This document shows, in pieces, positions 10,307-18,108 of a stretch of DNA of 64,000 bases. Source of the stretch: Staphylococcus epidermidis (lineage in GTDB: Bacteria > Bacillota > Bacilli > Staphylococcales > Staphylococcaceae). Made by a program: the position numbers and the translations under genes. Every line of letters begins with the position of its first letter. Position 1 is the first letter of the stretch. Below the pieces are notes generated by a model. The model ran no database searches. It was not told the DNA's origin and saw only the letters and a program-made list of their open reading frames with translations. The stretch spans positions 1,798,001 through 1,862,000 of the forward strand of contig NZ_AP019721.1 in NCBI RefSeq assembly GCF_006742205.1. The letters run 5' to 3'.

Positions 10307-10470
10307 TTGCAAAGACAGACAACAATTAAATTTAAAAACATACTTCTATCAAGTTATTTCAACAATTGTCTAAACCCAGAATTTCAAACAAAAATTCTAC
10401 AGACAAGGCAAGTTGGGGTTCAGAGTATGTTTAGACAACGCGCTTATAACTTATGCCCCACTGAAACCAT
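10272..10470 (+). repeat. Degenerate dispersed staphylococcal intergenic repeat
   Basis: After the GTCTGGGACA hairpin the sequence holds a TTCTACAGACAAGGCAAGTTGGGG element and closing CCCCAAC-type pairings (CTTATGCCCCACT). This order resembles the common staphylococcal intergenic repeat with TTCTACAGACAATGCAAGTTGG. The assignment comes from remembered consensus. A weak 70-codon frame across it is not a gene. Confidence 0.5.
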
Positions 10471-10548
10471 TTATAAAAATTCAATCTGTAAACAAAATTA
10501 ATGTTTATTCATTTATATACATCACACACCTTTCATTATGATGTGATG

Positions 10549-11106
10549 TTACTTATTATTCAATGTCATATGAAAATATTGATGGCCATATAAACGAATT
10601 GTCGCATCCTCTTTAAACCCTAATTTGTGATATAGGTGGCGTGCTTTATTATTATCATAATCACAATTCAATCCCCATTTTTCATGTGCATGAGTGGAAA
10701 TTACATACTTTAAAAGTTGTGTTGCAATACCTTGTCCTCGATATTTTGGAGTCGTTACTACTGCTTCTATATATATTTCATCATCGTATGATTCTTTTTC
10801 AGGTAATGGTGTACCTAACTGAAGGATATCTTCTTCAAGTGGTAACTTAAGCCATTGTTGTTCAAAATCCATTTCCTCTTTCCCAGGATACGCAATTACA
10901 CATCCAGCAACAACCCCGTCTTTCTCATATACCCAAATATGCTCATAAAACGACCGATATCTCACATTCACAATACTTAATTCTATCGCTTCAATAATAC
11001 GATCTTTAGTTATTTCCTTGGTAATATCTAATTCCATATCTCTCCAAATAAGGTAACATAACTCTGCAATCTGTCGATTATCACTCGTTTTCGCTTTTCT
11101 AATCAC
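10549..11106 (-). CDS. GNAT-family N-acetyltransferase
   Basis: The protein has the GCN5-like fold order: N-terminal IRKAKTSDNRQIAELCYLIW, a central strand EIYIEAVVTTPKYRGQGIATQLL carrying the acetyl-CoA pyrophosphate loop (R-G-Q-G-I-A), and a C-terminal NKARHLYHKLGFKED motif. The start is taken as GTG at 11106 (VIRKAKTSD), with AGGGGAG 6 bases upstream; an ATG 45 bases further upstream has no ribosome site. The protein is then 185 residues. The acceptor substrate is unknown. The gene converges on menA across the dispersed repeat. Confidence 0.85.
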   Translation of the reverse strand: MIRKAKTSDNRQIAELCYLIWRDMELDITKEITKDRIIEAIELSIVNVRYRSFYEHIWVYEKDGVVAGCVIAYPGKEEMDFEQQWLKLPLEEDILQLGTPLPEKESYDDEIYIEAVVTTPKYRGQGIATQLLKYVISTHAHEKWGLNCDYDNNKARHLYHKLGFKEDATIRLYGHQYFHMTLNNK

Positions 11107-11336
11107 ATTTGACTCCCCTTTTAGATATTGATAGCTAAAGTTTATACTCAATTTCTAAATAAAAAATAAATACGACATAATGTTGACATCTTAAAATTAA
11201 ACAATCACTATAAATTGAAACCTTCACTTTATATCATAACATCTTCTTTAATACTTTTACTTTGATAAACTAAATAATTATCTGTAAAAATAAAGATAAG
11301 ACTAAAAACTAAAATAACCATACGGAGGTAGACATA

Positions 11337-11552
11337 ATGAAAGTTAACAAAACAATTTATATTATAGTTGCATTGATTTTAGGTGGTCTGGGCGTGCATA
11401 AATTTTATGCCGACCAAGTTGGACAAGGTATTCTACATCTCGTCTTTTTCTGGACTGGCATTCCAAGTGTTGTCGCAATCATTCATGCTATCATTGTTAT
11501 TTTTACTAAAAAAGCAGATGAATACGGCTACATAACTTTTGATAAAAAATAA
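11337..11552 (+). CDS. TM2 domain-containing small membrane protein
   Basis: The 71-residue protein has the TM2 pattern of two hydrophobic segments with a glycine-rich turn: YIIVALILGGLGVHKFYADQVGQGILHLVFFWTGIPSVVAIIHAIIVI, including the family's G-x-H-K-F-Y. It ends in a short charged tail. The function of bacterial TM2 proteins is not established. The start has a GGAGG site 7 bases upstream. It is followed closely by a second small gene that has its own promoter-like TATAAAAT. Confidence 0.88.
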   Translation: MKVNKTIYIIVALILGGLGVHKFYADQVGQGILHLVFFWTGIPSVVAIIHAIIVIFTKKADEYGYITFDKK

Positions 11553-11655
11553 CATCTAAAAATATTTCTTCATATTTTCCAAAATAACAAATTTTACTTT
11601 TAGCTCCTACAAAAACTGGGTATAAAATATCAAACAAAATATAAGGGGAGTTAAC

Positions 11656-11772
11656 ATGCAGAATATTATTAAGAGAGTTATTAGAATTTTAGTTTCCGGT
11701 TATATTGTCAAAATGATACGAAACCTTATTTTCAAAAATTCTAACGATAGCAATAAAAACAATCACAAATAG
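11656..11772 (+). CDS. Small cationic hydrophobic peptide (38 residues), unrecognised
   Basis: The ATG frame is preceded by a strong AAGGGGAG ribosome site 6 bases upstream and by TATAAAAT at about -30. A clean terminator follows 5 bases after the stop. The product starts MQNIIKRVIRILVSGYIVKM and continues IRNLIFKN before a hydrophilic Asn/Lys/Ser tail. Residues 1-27 alternate Ile/Val/Leu with Lys/Arg, compatible with a cationic amphipathic or membrane-associated helix. I do not recognise the family. Possible roles are a membrane peptide, a bacteriocin-like or PSM-like peptide, or a small regulator. Complete expression signals make it a credible gene although it is short. Confidence 0.6.
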   Translation: MQNIIKRVIRILVSGYIVKMIRNLIFKNSNDSNKNNHK

Positions 11773-11777
11773 AAATA

Positions 11778-11815
11778 TAAAAAACGGAATTGATTAGCAA
11801 TTCCGTTTTTTATAT
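11778..11815 (+). terminator. Terminator of the 38-residue peptide gene
   Basis: A perfect 8-base stem CGGAATTG/CAATTCCG with a 5-base loop is followed by TTTTTTAT. It starts within a few bases of the stop codon. Confidence 0.92.
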
Positions 11816-12160
11816 TGTCCGTTGCCAAAAATATTCTTTTTGTATTGTTATGCACACGCCAATTGCTCAACTTATCGAACTACATCTTTGGTACGTTTCT
11901 CTTATTTTCTTCATTCTTAATTTACTAAAATATTAAATATTGATTTAAACTTTTATTATTAACTTTAGTATTCAATATTAGTTTAGGATTATCAAAATTA
12001 CTTTTTAGGTCTAAACGACCATCTATTTCCAAAAGAGATTTATAGTTATATAGTTTATGACTTTCTCAGTTTTTTCGACAGTACTAGCTAGTTTTTAAAA
12101 AACTTACTCTCCCCATTTTTTTCTAGTTTATTTATTAAAACAGATTTCCTTTTGCTCATA
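11816..12160. other. Gene-poor decayed stretch
   Basis: No intact gene is visible. A 40-codon open tail runs on the minus strand to a stop at 11935 (reading ...SLLEIDGRLDLKSNFDN...). It is coherent enough to be the 3' remnant of a gene but I cannot place it in a family. The stretch marks the left border of the accessory segment that ends at tRNA-Ser. Confidence 0.4.
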
Positions 12161-12196
12161 ATATTTTCATCAAGATTTAAATCTTGATGAAAATAT
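12161..12196. repeat. 36-base perfect palindrome
   Basis: The left half, ATATTTTCATCAAGATTT, is followed without spacer by its exact reverse complement. No T tail lies on either side, so it is not a simple terminator. Confidence 0.85.
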
Positions 12197-12208
12197 CGCA
12201 GTGTGGAG

Positions 12209-12361
12209 AAACCTTCAGTATTATCGTTAATACTTTTACGTGGTGATAATAATAAACATACACATTTGTTTGTAGAATTTGAGGAGTTCGACAGAGCAAA
12301 TGAAGAAAAACACGCAAAAGTTGAATATCATAGTTCTAAAAATAAAACAGATACATTATAA
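12209..12361 (+). pseudogene. Unrecognised gene 3' remnant
   Basis: A 50-codon open stretch without start codon or ribosome site ends at TAA 12359-12361. It reads KPSVLSLILLRGDNNKHTHL and continues with an acidic, charged tail (FVEFEEFDRANEEKH). The composition is protein-like, but the 5' part is missing beyond the palindrome at 12161-12196. No family is recognised. Confidence 0.35.
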
Positions 12362-12403
12362 CACGTAAAGCACTGCCCTATTTTGAACAGTGCTTTACGT
12401 GTT
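12361..12403. terminator. Strong hairpin between the remnant and the lysE pseudogene
   Basis: A 15-base stem ACACGTAAAGCACTG/CAGTGCTTTACGTGT encloses a 12-base loop. T tails are poor on both strands. It may terminate the minus-strand lysE-like gene. Confidence 0.6.
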
Positions 12404-12430
12404 ATGTACATCCATCAGTTTGCCTTCGCT

Positions 12431-13047
12431 CTAACTTAAAATTCCAACAATATTTTTTAATATAATTAATCCTACAATAATAACAATAACGCTAGAAACT
12501 TTATTTAAAATAACGATATACTTACCACTTTTATCAATTTTTCCTGTAATTCTTCCTAAAATAGCTAAAAAGACAAACCAAATCCAAGATACAGAAATTG
12601 TAGCCAATGAAAAAACAACTTTGTCATAACCATCATAAACTGAAGCACTCGTTCCGATAACACCAACAGTATCCATTATTGCATGAGGATTTAATAAAGA
12701 AACAGATAAAGCAAATAAAATCTGCTTTTTAGCTGAAATAGGTTCTATTTCTTCGATATTTGAAGGCTTTTCCGTCCATAAAGACCATGCCATATACATC
12801 AAAAACAAAAACCCGATGATGTAAATAAAAAGTTGTAAAGTTGGCATAGATATTAGTATTAAAGATACTCCTAAAATAGCTATTACAATTAAAAAAGTAT
12901 CACACAGTCCAGCTGTTATAATTACAGGTAATGCTTTACTAATTTTTTTTGGTTAGCTCCTTGATTAAATACAAACACATTTTGAGCCCCTAAAGGTAAA
13001 ATTAAACCTAAAGCTAATAATAGTCCATGTATCAAAGGTTGCAACAT
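12431..13047 (-). pseudogene. LysE/ArgO-type amino acid exporter, frameshifted
   Basis: From ATG 13047 the minus strand reads MLQPLIHGLLLALGLILPLG then AQNVFVFNQGANQKK, the N-terminal signature of LysE/YggA exporters. The frame breaks in an A8 run at about 12943-12950. One extra A would restore KKISKALPVIITAGLCDT and join the downstream frame (12431-12847: SLLNPHAIMDTVGVIG and the remaining membrane segments). The restored protein would be about 205 residues with six membrane segments, normal for the family, which exports basic amino acids. The lesion is a single-base slip in a homopolymer, so it may be a true null, a phase-variable switch or a sequencing error. Confidence 0.8.
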
Positions 13048-13050
13048 ATT

Positions 13051-13392
13051 CTAACTCTCTTTCCTTTCATAGTTCGGTGTAAAAATATCTTTAACTACAC
13101 TATAAAAGCCAGGCAATGTAGTTTTAAAAAATCCAGTACAATGATGAGCATTTCGATATGCTGTATAACTAGTAAATACTGGAAATGCAACAAATAAACA
13201 AGTTATCCATTTATTCCAAAACTTATTTGTAAATAAAGATCGATGACAAGCTTCATGCATTAAATTATCAAATGCTCTCATTCTACTACCAATTAATATA
13301 ATAGCTACAAGATAGATCAAAATGTTATTAAAAGTTACAGAAATTAAAATACTACTAAAAATAACAAACCAATCAAATAATAACGCAATCAC
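13051..13392 (-). pseudogene. Membrane fatty-acid desaturase family, truncated
   Basis: The 113-residue frame has two hydrophobic segments, the first desaturase His box (LMHEACHRSLF) and a second box YRNAHH, where full enzymes continue with HxxHH and a third His box over 200 or more further residues. Here the sequence jumps after RNAHH to an unrelated 30-residue tail. At least two thirds of the catalytic domain is missing and no activity is expected. It ends 3 bases before the lysE-like start, so the two may once have been an operon. It belongs to the decayed segment next to tRNA-Ser. Confidence 0.65.
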
Positions 13393-13453
13393 GTTATTAT
13401 AAATGTTCTTTTTTATTTATCGTAATATTAACAAAATTCAGAATTTTAATCAA

Positions 13454-14688
13454 CTATATGTGCATGTTATAAATGCATACCTCTATCCGTTTTTGATTCT
13501 TTTGTTCTTGTATTTGTTCTAGCTCTGAATAGAATTCTGGGTTCATTTGTTTATCTAAGTGTACTGCTGACCCATTTAGTTATGATTCATCTTCTGTTAA
13601 CTTATTAACTCTTTCCGCAAATGTGTTTCTTCATTAGCTCTTTTAGTAAAATTTTTAAAAGCTTTAAAGCTATTTCTACATTCTCTTTAAATGGCTTTGC
13701 CATTTCGTAAAGTCGATTGAAATTATCGTATGTATTTTCAATACGCCCAACTGCTTTATTTAATAAATCATCTTTCTCTCGTATTTCCTTCTCTTTATCT
13801 TCTAAGGCGCTAACAGATTTTATACATTCGTAATCCTCCATAATTCTTTGTGCTATTTTTATTACTCTTGAAACTGATTAAATTCATCTTTGTTTATAAC
13901 AACATTAGCAGTCTCTTGTAATTCTTTATCAAACAAACCGCCTACTTTTTCTGTTTCAACCTTATATAGAACGTTTAAAGGCTTTCTAAGCGTTTCTAGT
14001 GATTTTAGGTATGTTATTGTATCAATTCTTCGTTATTTTGTTTTATATGGGCTGAATTTTATACCTACGTTCATATTCTTTCTTATGATATTCTGTTTTT
14101 TGTTTATAACTATTAACTTGATCGTGTTGTCTATTTGTTAATTCTCTTGAAGTTCCTTGTTCTAATTCATAACCACGTTCATTTACATACTCATTAAATT
14201 TATCTTGAAAGCTTGCTAATGCTTTTTTATTACCTACAACATCTTTAGCACTTAATCGTCCATCTTCTGTAATTGGTACAATTTCAAAGTGCACGTGAGG
14301 CGTTTGTCCATATGAAGCTTTGCGTATAACAAATTATCTTTCCCGTATTCTTGTTCTAAAAATTCTTTAGCCTGTTCAAAAAAATTTTGTATTTACTGGT
14401 GTCTGATTACTAAAAAATTCATTATCTGATGTAATCATTCCGTCTATATGTTTTACTGCGTCTTTTCTAATTTTTCTTTTGCCTGTATAGTTCCGCTCAA
14501 TTTTTTCATCAATCAAATCATTAAAATTTTGTTTTCCGTCATTTATCAAATCATAATTTAGATGTTTTTTTGAATGGTCTATATCTTCATTTTCATAATT
14601 AATATTTTCTCTTTGAACATGATTTTTGAATACCTATTGTGTTTGTTCCAGTTTTTAATTTTTCTACTCTGATAATCGAATAAGACAT
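13454..14688 (-). pseudogene. Plasmid mobilisation relaxase Pre/Mob (MobV family), degraded
   Basis: From ATG 14688 the minus strand reads MSYSIIRVEKLKTGTN, the N-terminus of the Pre/Mob relaxases of small staphylococcal plasmids. Fragments of the same protein follow in shifting frames: the [20 protein letters not shown] region, the conserved His motif LTPHMHFEIVP (14280s), [26 protein letters not shown] and the C-terminal coiled coil ending near 13454. Several frameshifts separate them. The relaxase nicks oriT of rolling-circle plasmids, so a plasmid-type element once integrated here. The protein cannot be made from this copy. Confidence 0.85.
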
Positions 14689-14839
14689 ATTAAAATCACT
14701 CCTCTACATAAAGGTTTTGCGTGTATTTTATAATTAAAGTCTAACAGACAAGACTTATTTTCAATAAGTCATTAATACATATGCTCTGCCGAGAGCAAAA
14801 AATATCGCTTATAATGGATTTAAACCATTATAAGCGTCA

Positions 14840-14956
14840 TTACAGAAAAGACTAGGTCATGCAAATATTGAAATTACTTGGCGTGTTTATAGTCATTTAT
14901 TAAAAGTATTAAAAAGTGAAGAAGTTGCAATGCCGGATAATATAATATATTTTTAA
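14840..14956 (+). pseudogene. int: Tyrosine recombinase (integrase), C-terminal remnant
   Basis: The fragment reads LQKRLGHANIEITWRVYSHL and ends MPDNIIYF. It holds the conserved LGH motif of box II and the nucleophilic tyrosine context (RVYSH) of phage and island integrases. The upstream catalytic arginine domain is gone. It stands 336 bases from the 3' end of the minus-strand tRNA-Ser gene, the typical place for the integrase of an element integrated into a tRNA 3' end. Confidence 0.8.
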
Positions 14957-15200
14957 GTGCTCAACGAACCAGACAACTTGTCTTTAATTTAATCAATATT
15001 GACTACGCATTAATCAAAATAATTAAAACAGACTTTTACAGATTTTCAACAAAATAAAAAAGAACGCTGATATATCAAGGTTCTAGCGTAATTTAGTTAA
15101 TCAGAATTAAACTGATTTTTATTAATGAACGGAAACGTAATTTAATATTGCGGGTGGCGTTTTTATCAATTTAACAATATAGAGGAACGTTTAGTTTAAC

Positions 15201-15285
15201 TTACGAGGTTTAACGATAGATAACAAGATATAACAAAACCCCGTCAAATCAACGTTTTGTTTTACGGGATTTAACGAGGTATAAA
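15201..15285 (+). repeat. Imperfect direct repeats between the integrase remnant and tRNA-Ser
   Basis: Two ~24-base copies of TTACGRGRTTTAACGAKRKATAA occur at 15201-15224 and 15262-15285. A 10-base repeat AACGGAAACG occurs at 15128-15137 and again at the tRNA-Ser 3' boundary (15291-15300). The arrangement would suit integrase arm sites and an attachment core, but this is inference. Confidence 0.4.
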
Positions 15286-15292
15286 CAAATAA

Positions 15293-15381
15293 CGGAAACG
15301 GAGGGATTCGAACCCTCGCGCCGCTCTCGCGACCTACACCCTTAGCAGGGGCGCCTCTTCAGCCAACTTGAGTACGTTTCC
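15293..15381 (-). tRNA. tRNA-Ser (anticodon GCU)
   Basis: The minus strand gives an 89-base class II tRNA: acceptor GGAAACG/CGTTTCC, D arm TTGGCTGAAGAGGC, anticodon loop CTGCTAA (GCT), a long variable arm (GGTCGCGAGAGCGGC) and the T loop GGTTCGAATCC. The CCA is not encoded. The 3' end faces the integrase remnant. Confidence 0.95.
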
Positions 15382-15384
15382 ATA

Positions 15385-15459
15385 TGGCTCCGCAGGTAGG
15401 ATTCGAACCTACGACCGATCGGTTAACAGCCGATAGCTCTACCACTGAGCTACTGCGGA
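15385..15459 (-). tRNA. tRNA-Asn (anticodon GUU)
   Basis: The minus strand folds as a cloverleaf: acceptor TCCGCAG/CTGCGGA, D arm AGCTCAGTGGTAGAGCT, anticodon loop CTGTTAA (GTT) and T arm CGTAGGTTCGAATCCTACC. An encoded CCA follows the discriminator G. It lies 3 bases from tRNA-Ser and is probably cotranscribed with it. Confidence 0.96.
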
Positions 15460-15640
15460 TAAATAATAATTAATCTGTCTCTATCAAGCACAAGTATTAT
15501 TATATCAATCTTGTTGAATTTTTCAAGAGTTATATTAAAAAAATATACGGAACATTTACACTTATTTAATATTAACGTCCCGCATATTTTAAATTGAAAC
15601 ACTGTCATCAATTTTTAAAATCAATAGTTTGGGAAAAAAG

Positions 15641-16216
15641 CTAATTTTCTTCAAAAAGGGAGTAGCGTGAGAGCGCCTCGAAAATATTTAGAGAAGACTG
15701 ATTATAGTCAATGGGTTGTTCAGGGTTGTTAGATTTCATTCGTGATTGCTTATCTACCATGTAATAATAGATGATTGCATTCGTATATTGATGCCACAAG
15801 CTATGAAATGATACATTGAGCGTTAACGAATCACCATTCGCAAAAATTATTTTACTCTTACGATTTTTAAGTTCTTTAACATTTTCAATATAATGCATAT
15901 TAATCCATATATTTTCTTCTTGACGGTCTGAGTGAGTTGGAAAAAAGTAAGTAGGAAAAAGAGGCGTAAGTAAAATAGGTGGTTTACTAGAGATTCCAGT
16001 AATACGATTCGTTTCTGCTTTTTTACTAATATAATTATTACCATAAAATTTACATGATCTTTCGATAATTCTCTGTACTTTAAATGGACTTTCTTTGCGA
16101 GTTTGATCAAATCTGATAATTTCAGTACCATTTGTTTGCTGATATTCATCATATTTAGGTCGTATTACCATATCACCTTTTCGTATAACATAAATCGTTT
16201 CGGGTAAATGTGTCAT
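15641..16216 (-). CDS. comK: Competence transcription factor ComK
   Basis: The 191-residue protein matches ComK: an N-terminal YVIRKGDMVIRPKYDEY segment, the conserved CKFYGNNYISKKAETNRITGISSKPPILL core (DNA-binding region), FFPTHSDRQEENIWIN, and a C-terminus without further motifs. ComK activates DNA-uptake genes by binding K-boxes. In Bacillus it is degraded through MecA-ClpC; mecA is encoded at 54,887 of this window and coiA at 53,811. In staphylococci comK1 usually needs SigH to be expressed. The gene seems intact. Confidence 0.93.
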   Translation of the reverse strand: MTHLPETIYVIRKGDMVIRPKYDEYQQTNGTEIIRFDQTRKESPFKVQRIIERSCKFYGNNYISKKAETNRITGISSKPPILLTPLFPTYFFPTHSDRQEENIWINMHYIENVKELKNRKSKIIFANGDSLTLNVSFHSLWHQYTNAIIYYYMVDKQSRMKSNNPEQPIDYNQSSLNIFEALSRYSLFEEN

Positions 16217-16430
16217 TAAAAAACCTCACTTTATTCGATTACTTAGATGGTTATTAAAACTAAAAAACTATAACCTAATAATATTTTATCCAAGCTTAAA
16301 ATAAATTCAAGTTCCACTTTTATTTTCTTTTTACACATATTTCTTTTAAAATGTCAGAATATTCATTGATTTCAAAATTTAAAATCAGTATAATACATGT
16401 ATATTAAATAATTGAAAGGTCGTGGTCTTT

Positions 16431-16649
16431 ATGAATCACAATACTGAGGTCAAGTACACTACATTAGAAGATTTTGTAATGACAGTGAACGATTTAGGCG
16501 TTGAACTCGTCATTGAAGAAGCACTCAGAAATGCAAGAAAAGCTAAACTTAAACTCTTAATTGACGAAGCGCTCATCAATAAAAACGAGAACGATTTTAT
16601 TCAATATACTAACGAATTTAAACAATTGGAGGCATTTTTAAGTGAATAA
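16431..16649 (+). CDS. IDEAL-domain small protein
   Basis: The 72-residue protein is acidic and helical. Its C-terminal half (LKLLIDEALINKNENDFIQYTNEFKQL) matches the IDEAL domain, found in small firmicute proteins next to comK and in some sigma-related proteins. The domain's function is unknown. ATG 16431 is preferred over the GTG at 16422 because the GAAAGG site is 11 bases from the ATG but only 2 from the GTG. The position beside comK is conserved in staphylococci. Confidence 0.85.
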   Translation: MNHNTEVKYTTLEDFVMTVNDLGVELVIEEALRNARKAKLKLLIDEALINKNENDFIQYTNEFKQLEAFLSE

Positions 16650-16672
16650 ATTAGACTCGAGTCACTCATCAT

Positions 16673-16718
16673 AAAAGGTCTATTCCCTACTTTAAAATAA
16701 GTTGAGAATAGACCTTTT
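16673..16718. terminator. Bidirectional terminator between the IDEAL gene and lplA
   Basis: A 13-base stem AAAAGGTCTATTC/GAATAGACCTTTT with T runs on both strands, between two converging genes. Confidence 0.92.
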
Positions 16719-16726
16719 TATCATAC

Positions 16727-17713
16727 TTAGGACATCAATCTTATAATTTCATACTTATCTATATCCCCAAAGTAGTGATAGAAATCATAATTTTGAAGTG
16801 CCTCTTCTATATGTTCAAAATCATGTAAGCAACCTACTAACGCATGTTCAAGTTCGGTTACATCTCCTTCGCCGAAGAAATCTCCAAATAGTTTTGCCCG
16901 TTCAATTCTTCCTTTTTTTACATCTAATTTTATTTGAATAAAACCTTTTTCAAATTTCTCTTCACGCTCAATATTATATTTTGGATTGCTGCCATAGTTC
17001 CATTCCCACGTACGATACTTTTCATCACTTAATTGCTTAATATTTTTCCAATCTTCTTCTGTTAATATATATTCTTCAACTTCATTTTCACCAAAAATAG
17101 TTTTAAGAATAATTTTTTTGAATTCTTCTATATCTATTGGCTGTTCTAGAAATTCCTCAATATTGGCAACTCTTTTTCTAACAGATTTAACGCCTTTAGA
17201 TTTAATTTTAGCTGGATTCACTTTTAATGCCTTTTGAACTTCATTTAAATCACAATTCAGCATTAATGTACCATGACTAAACATTCTATTTTTTACTTTA
17301 ACCATAGCATTTCCAGATATTTTAGCTTGCCCTACTTGTATATCATTCCTTCCAGTCATTTCAGCATTAACTCCCATTGATTGTAAGGCCTGTACAATGG
17401 GCATCGTAAACTTTTTAAAATTATGAAAGCTATGGCCATCATCATCTGTGATAAAGCTAAAATTTAAGTTTCCAGTATCATGATAAACAGCCCCACCACC
17501 AGAAATACGTCTCACTACATCTATTTGATGTTTATCAATATACGCTTGATTAACTTCTTCAATTGTATTCTGATTCTTTCCAACAATAATTGAAGGTCTG
17601 TTAATATAAAATAAAAAATAACTTTCTTCAGAAGGTAAATTTTTAAGAACATACTCTTCCATTGCTAAATTGAGGGAAGGATCATTAATATTATTGTTGC
17701 TAATAAATTTCAT
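16727..17713 (-). CDS. lplA: Lipoate-protein ligase A
   Basis: This cytoplasmic ligase activates free lipoate with ATP and transfers it to lipoyl domains (for example GcvH or the dehydrogenase E2 subunits). The 328 residues contain the BPL_LplA_LipB domain: NLAMEEYVLKN, RPSIIVGKNQN, the lipoyl-AMP loop RRISGGGAVYHDTGNLNFSF near residue 70, and KISGNAMVKVKNRMFSHGTLM, where the Lys is the conserved catalytic residue. A C-terminal accessory domain follows from about residue 240. The length agrees with LplA1-type enzymes. The ribosome site AAGGAGAG precedes the start. Confidence 0.93.
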   Translation of the reverse strand: MKFISNNNINDPSLNLAMEEYVLKNLPSEESYFLFYINRPSIIVGKNQNTIEEVNQAYIDKHQIDVVRRISGGGAVYHDTGNLNFSFITDDDGHSFHNFKKFTMPIVQALQSMGVNAEMTGRNDIQVGQAKISGNAMVKVKNRMFSHGTLMLNCDLNEVQKALKVNPAKIKSKGVKSVRKRVANIEEFLEQPIDIEEFKKIILKTIFGENEVEEYILTEEDWKNIKQLSDEKYRTWEWNYGSNPKYNIEREEKFEKGFIQIKLDVKKGRIERAKLFGDFFGEGDVTELEHALVGCLHDFEHIEEALQNYDFYHYFGDIDKYEIIRLMS

Positions 17714-17917
17714 AACATTCTCTCCTTAAATAAGTCTCTCTATATGCCCTTACCCTAGTTATGAATCATTTATAGAAAAATTTCCACTCTTTTACTCATT
17801 TATGAATGACATTTTATAATTTTCTTTTAGTTCACTTCTTTTTCATAGAAATTAGTTTATTTGTCAAGTAAATTTTAGTACAATATAATCTAGCTATGAT
17901 TTAAGGGAGGACTCGTA

Positions 17918-18103
17918 ATGACTGTTGCAGAAGTAGGTAATATAGTAGAATTTTATGACGGTTTAAGAGGCCGTGTCGAGAAGATTAATGATAACTCTGT
18001 TATTGTAGATTTAACTATTATGGATAATTTTAATGAATTAGATTTACCGGAAAAGACAGTTATCAATCATAAGCGATACAAAATCGTTGATCAAGAAGGT
18101 TAA
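17918..18103 (+). CDS. DUF2187 family protein (YkvS-like)
   Basis: The 61-residue protein reads as a small beta-barrel of KOW-like character (VGNIVEFYDGLRGRVEKINDNSVIVDLTIMDNF). This matches the DUF2187/YkvS family of Bacillus and Staphylococcus. The role is unknown. GGGAGG stands 7 bases upstream of the ATG. It ends 5 bases before the CPBP-like gene and probably shares its transcript. Confidence 0.85.
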   Translation: MTVAEVGNIVEFYDGLRGRVEKINDNSVIVDLTIMDNFNELDLPEKTVINHKRYKIVDQEG

Positions 18104-18108
18104 TTAAA

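Noticed and set aside
10289..10501. 70-codon plus-strand frame after menA
   Set aside because: It lies inside the dispersed repeat, starts within the terminator and has no ribosome site.
11656..11772. 38-residue peptide as a phenol-soluble modulin
   Set aside because: PSMs are usually net neutral to mildly charged helices without a long Asn-rich tail, and no sequence match to known PSMs was recognised. It was left as unassigned.
13890..14141. 83-codon plus-strand frame in the Mob region
   Set aside because: It is the reverse of the degraded Mob gene, whose protein homology is on the minus strand.
15201..15300. CRISPR array
   Set aside because: Only two imperfect repeats of about 24 bases are present, with no regular spacers and no cas genes.
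15847..16152. 101-codon minus-strand frame inside comK
   Set aside because: Out-of-frame with ComK, which is fully conserved over the same bases.
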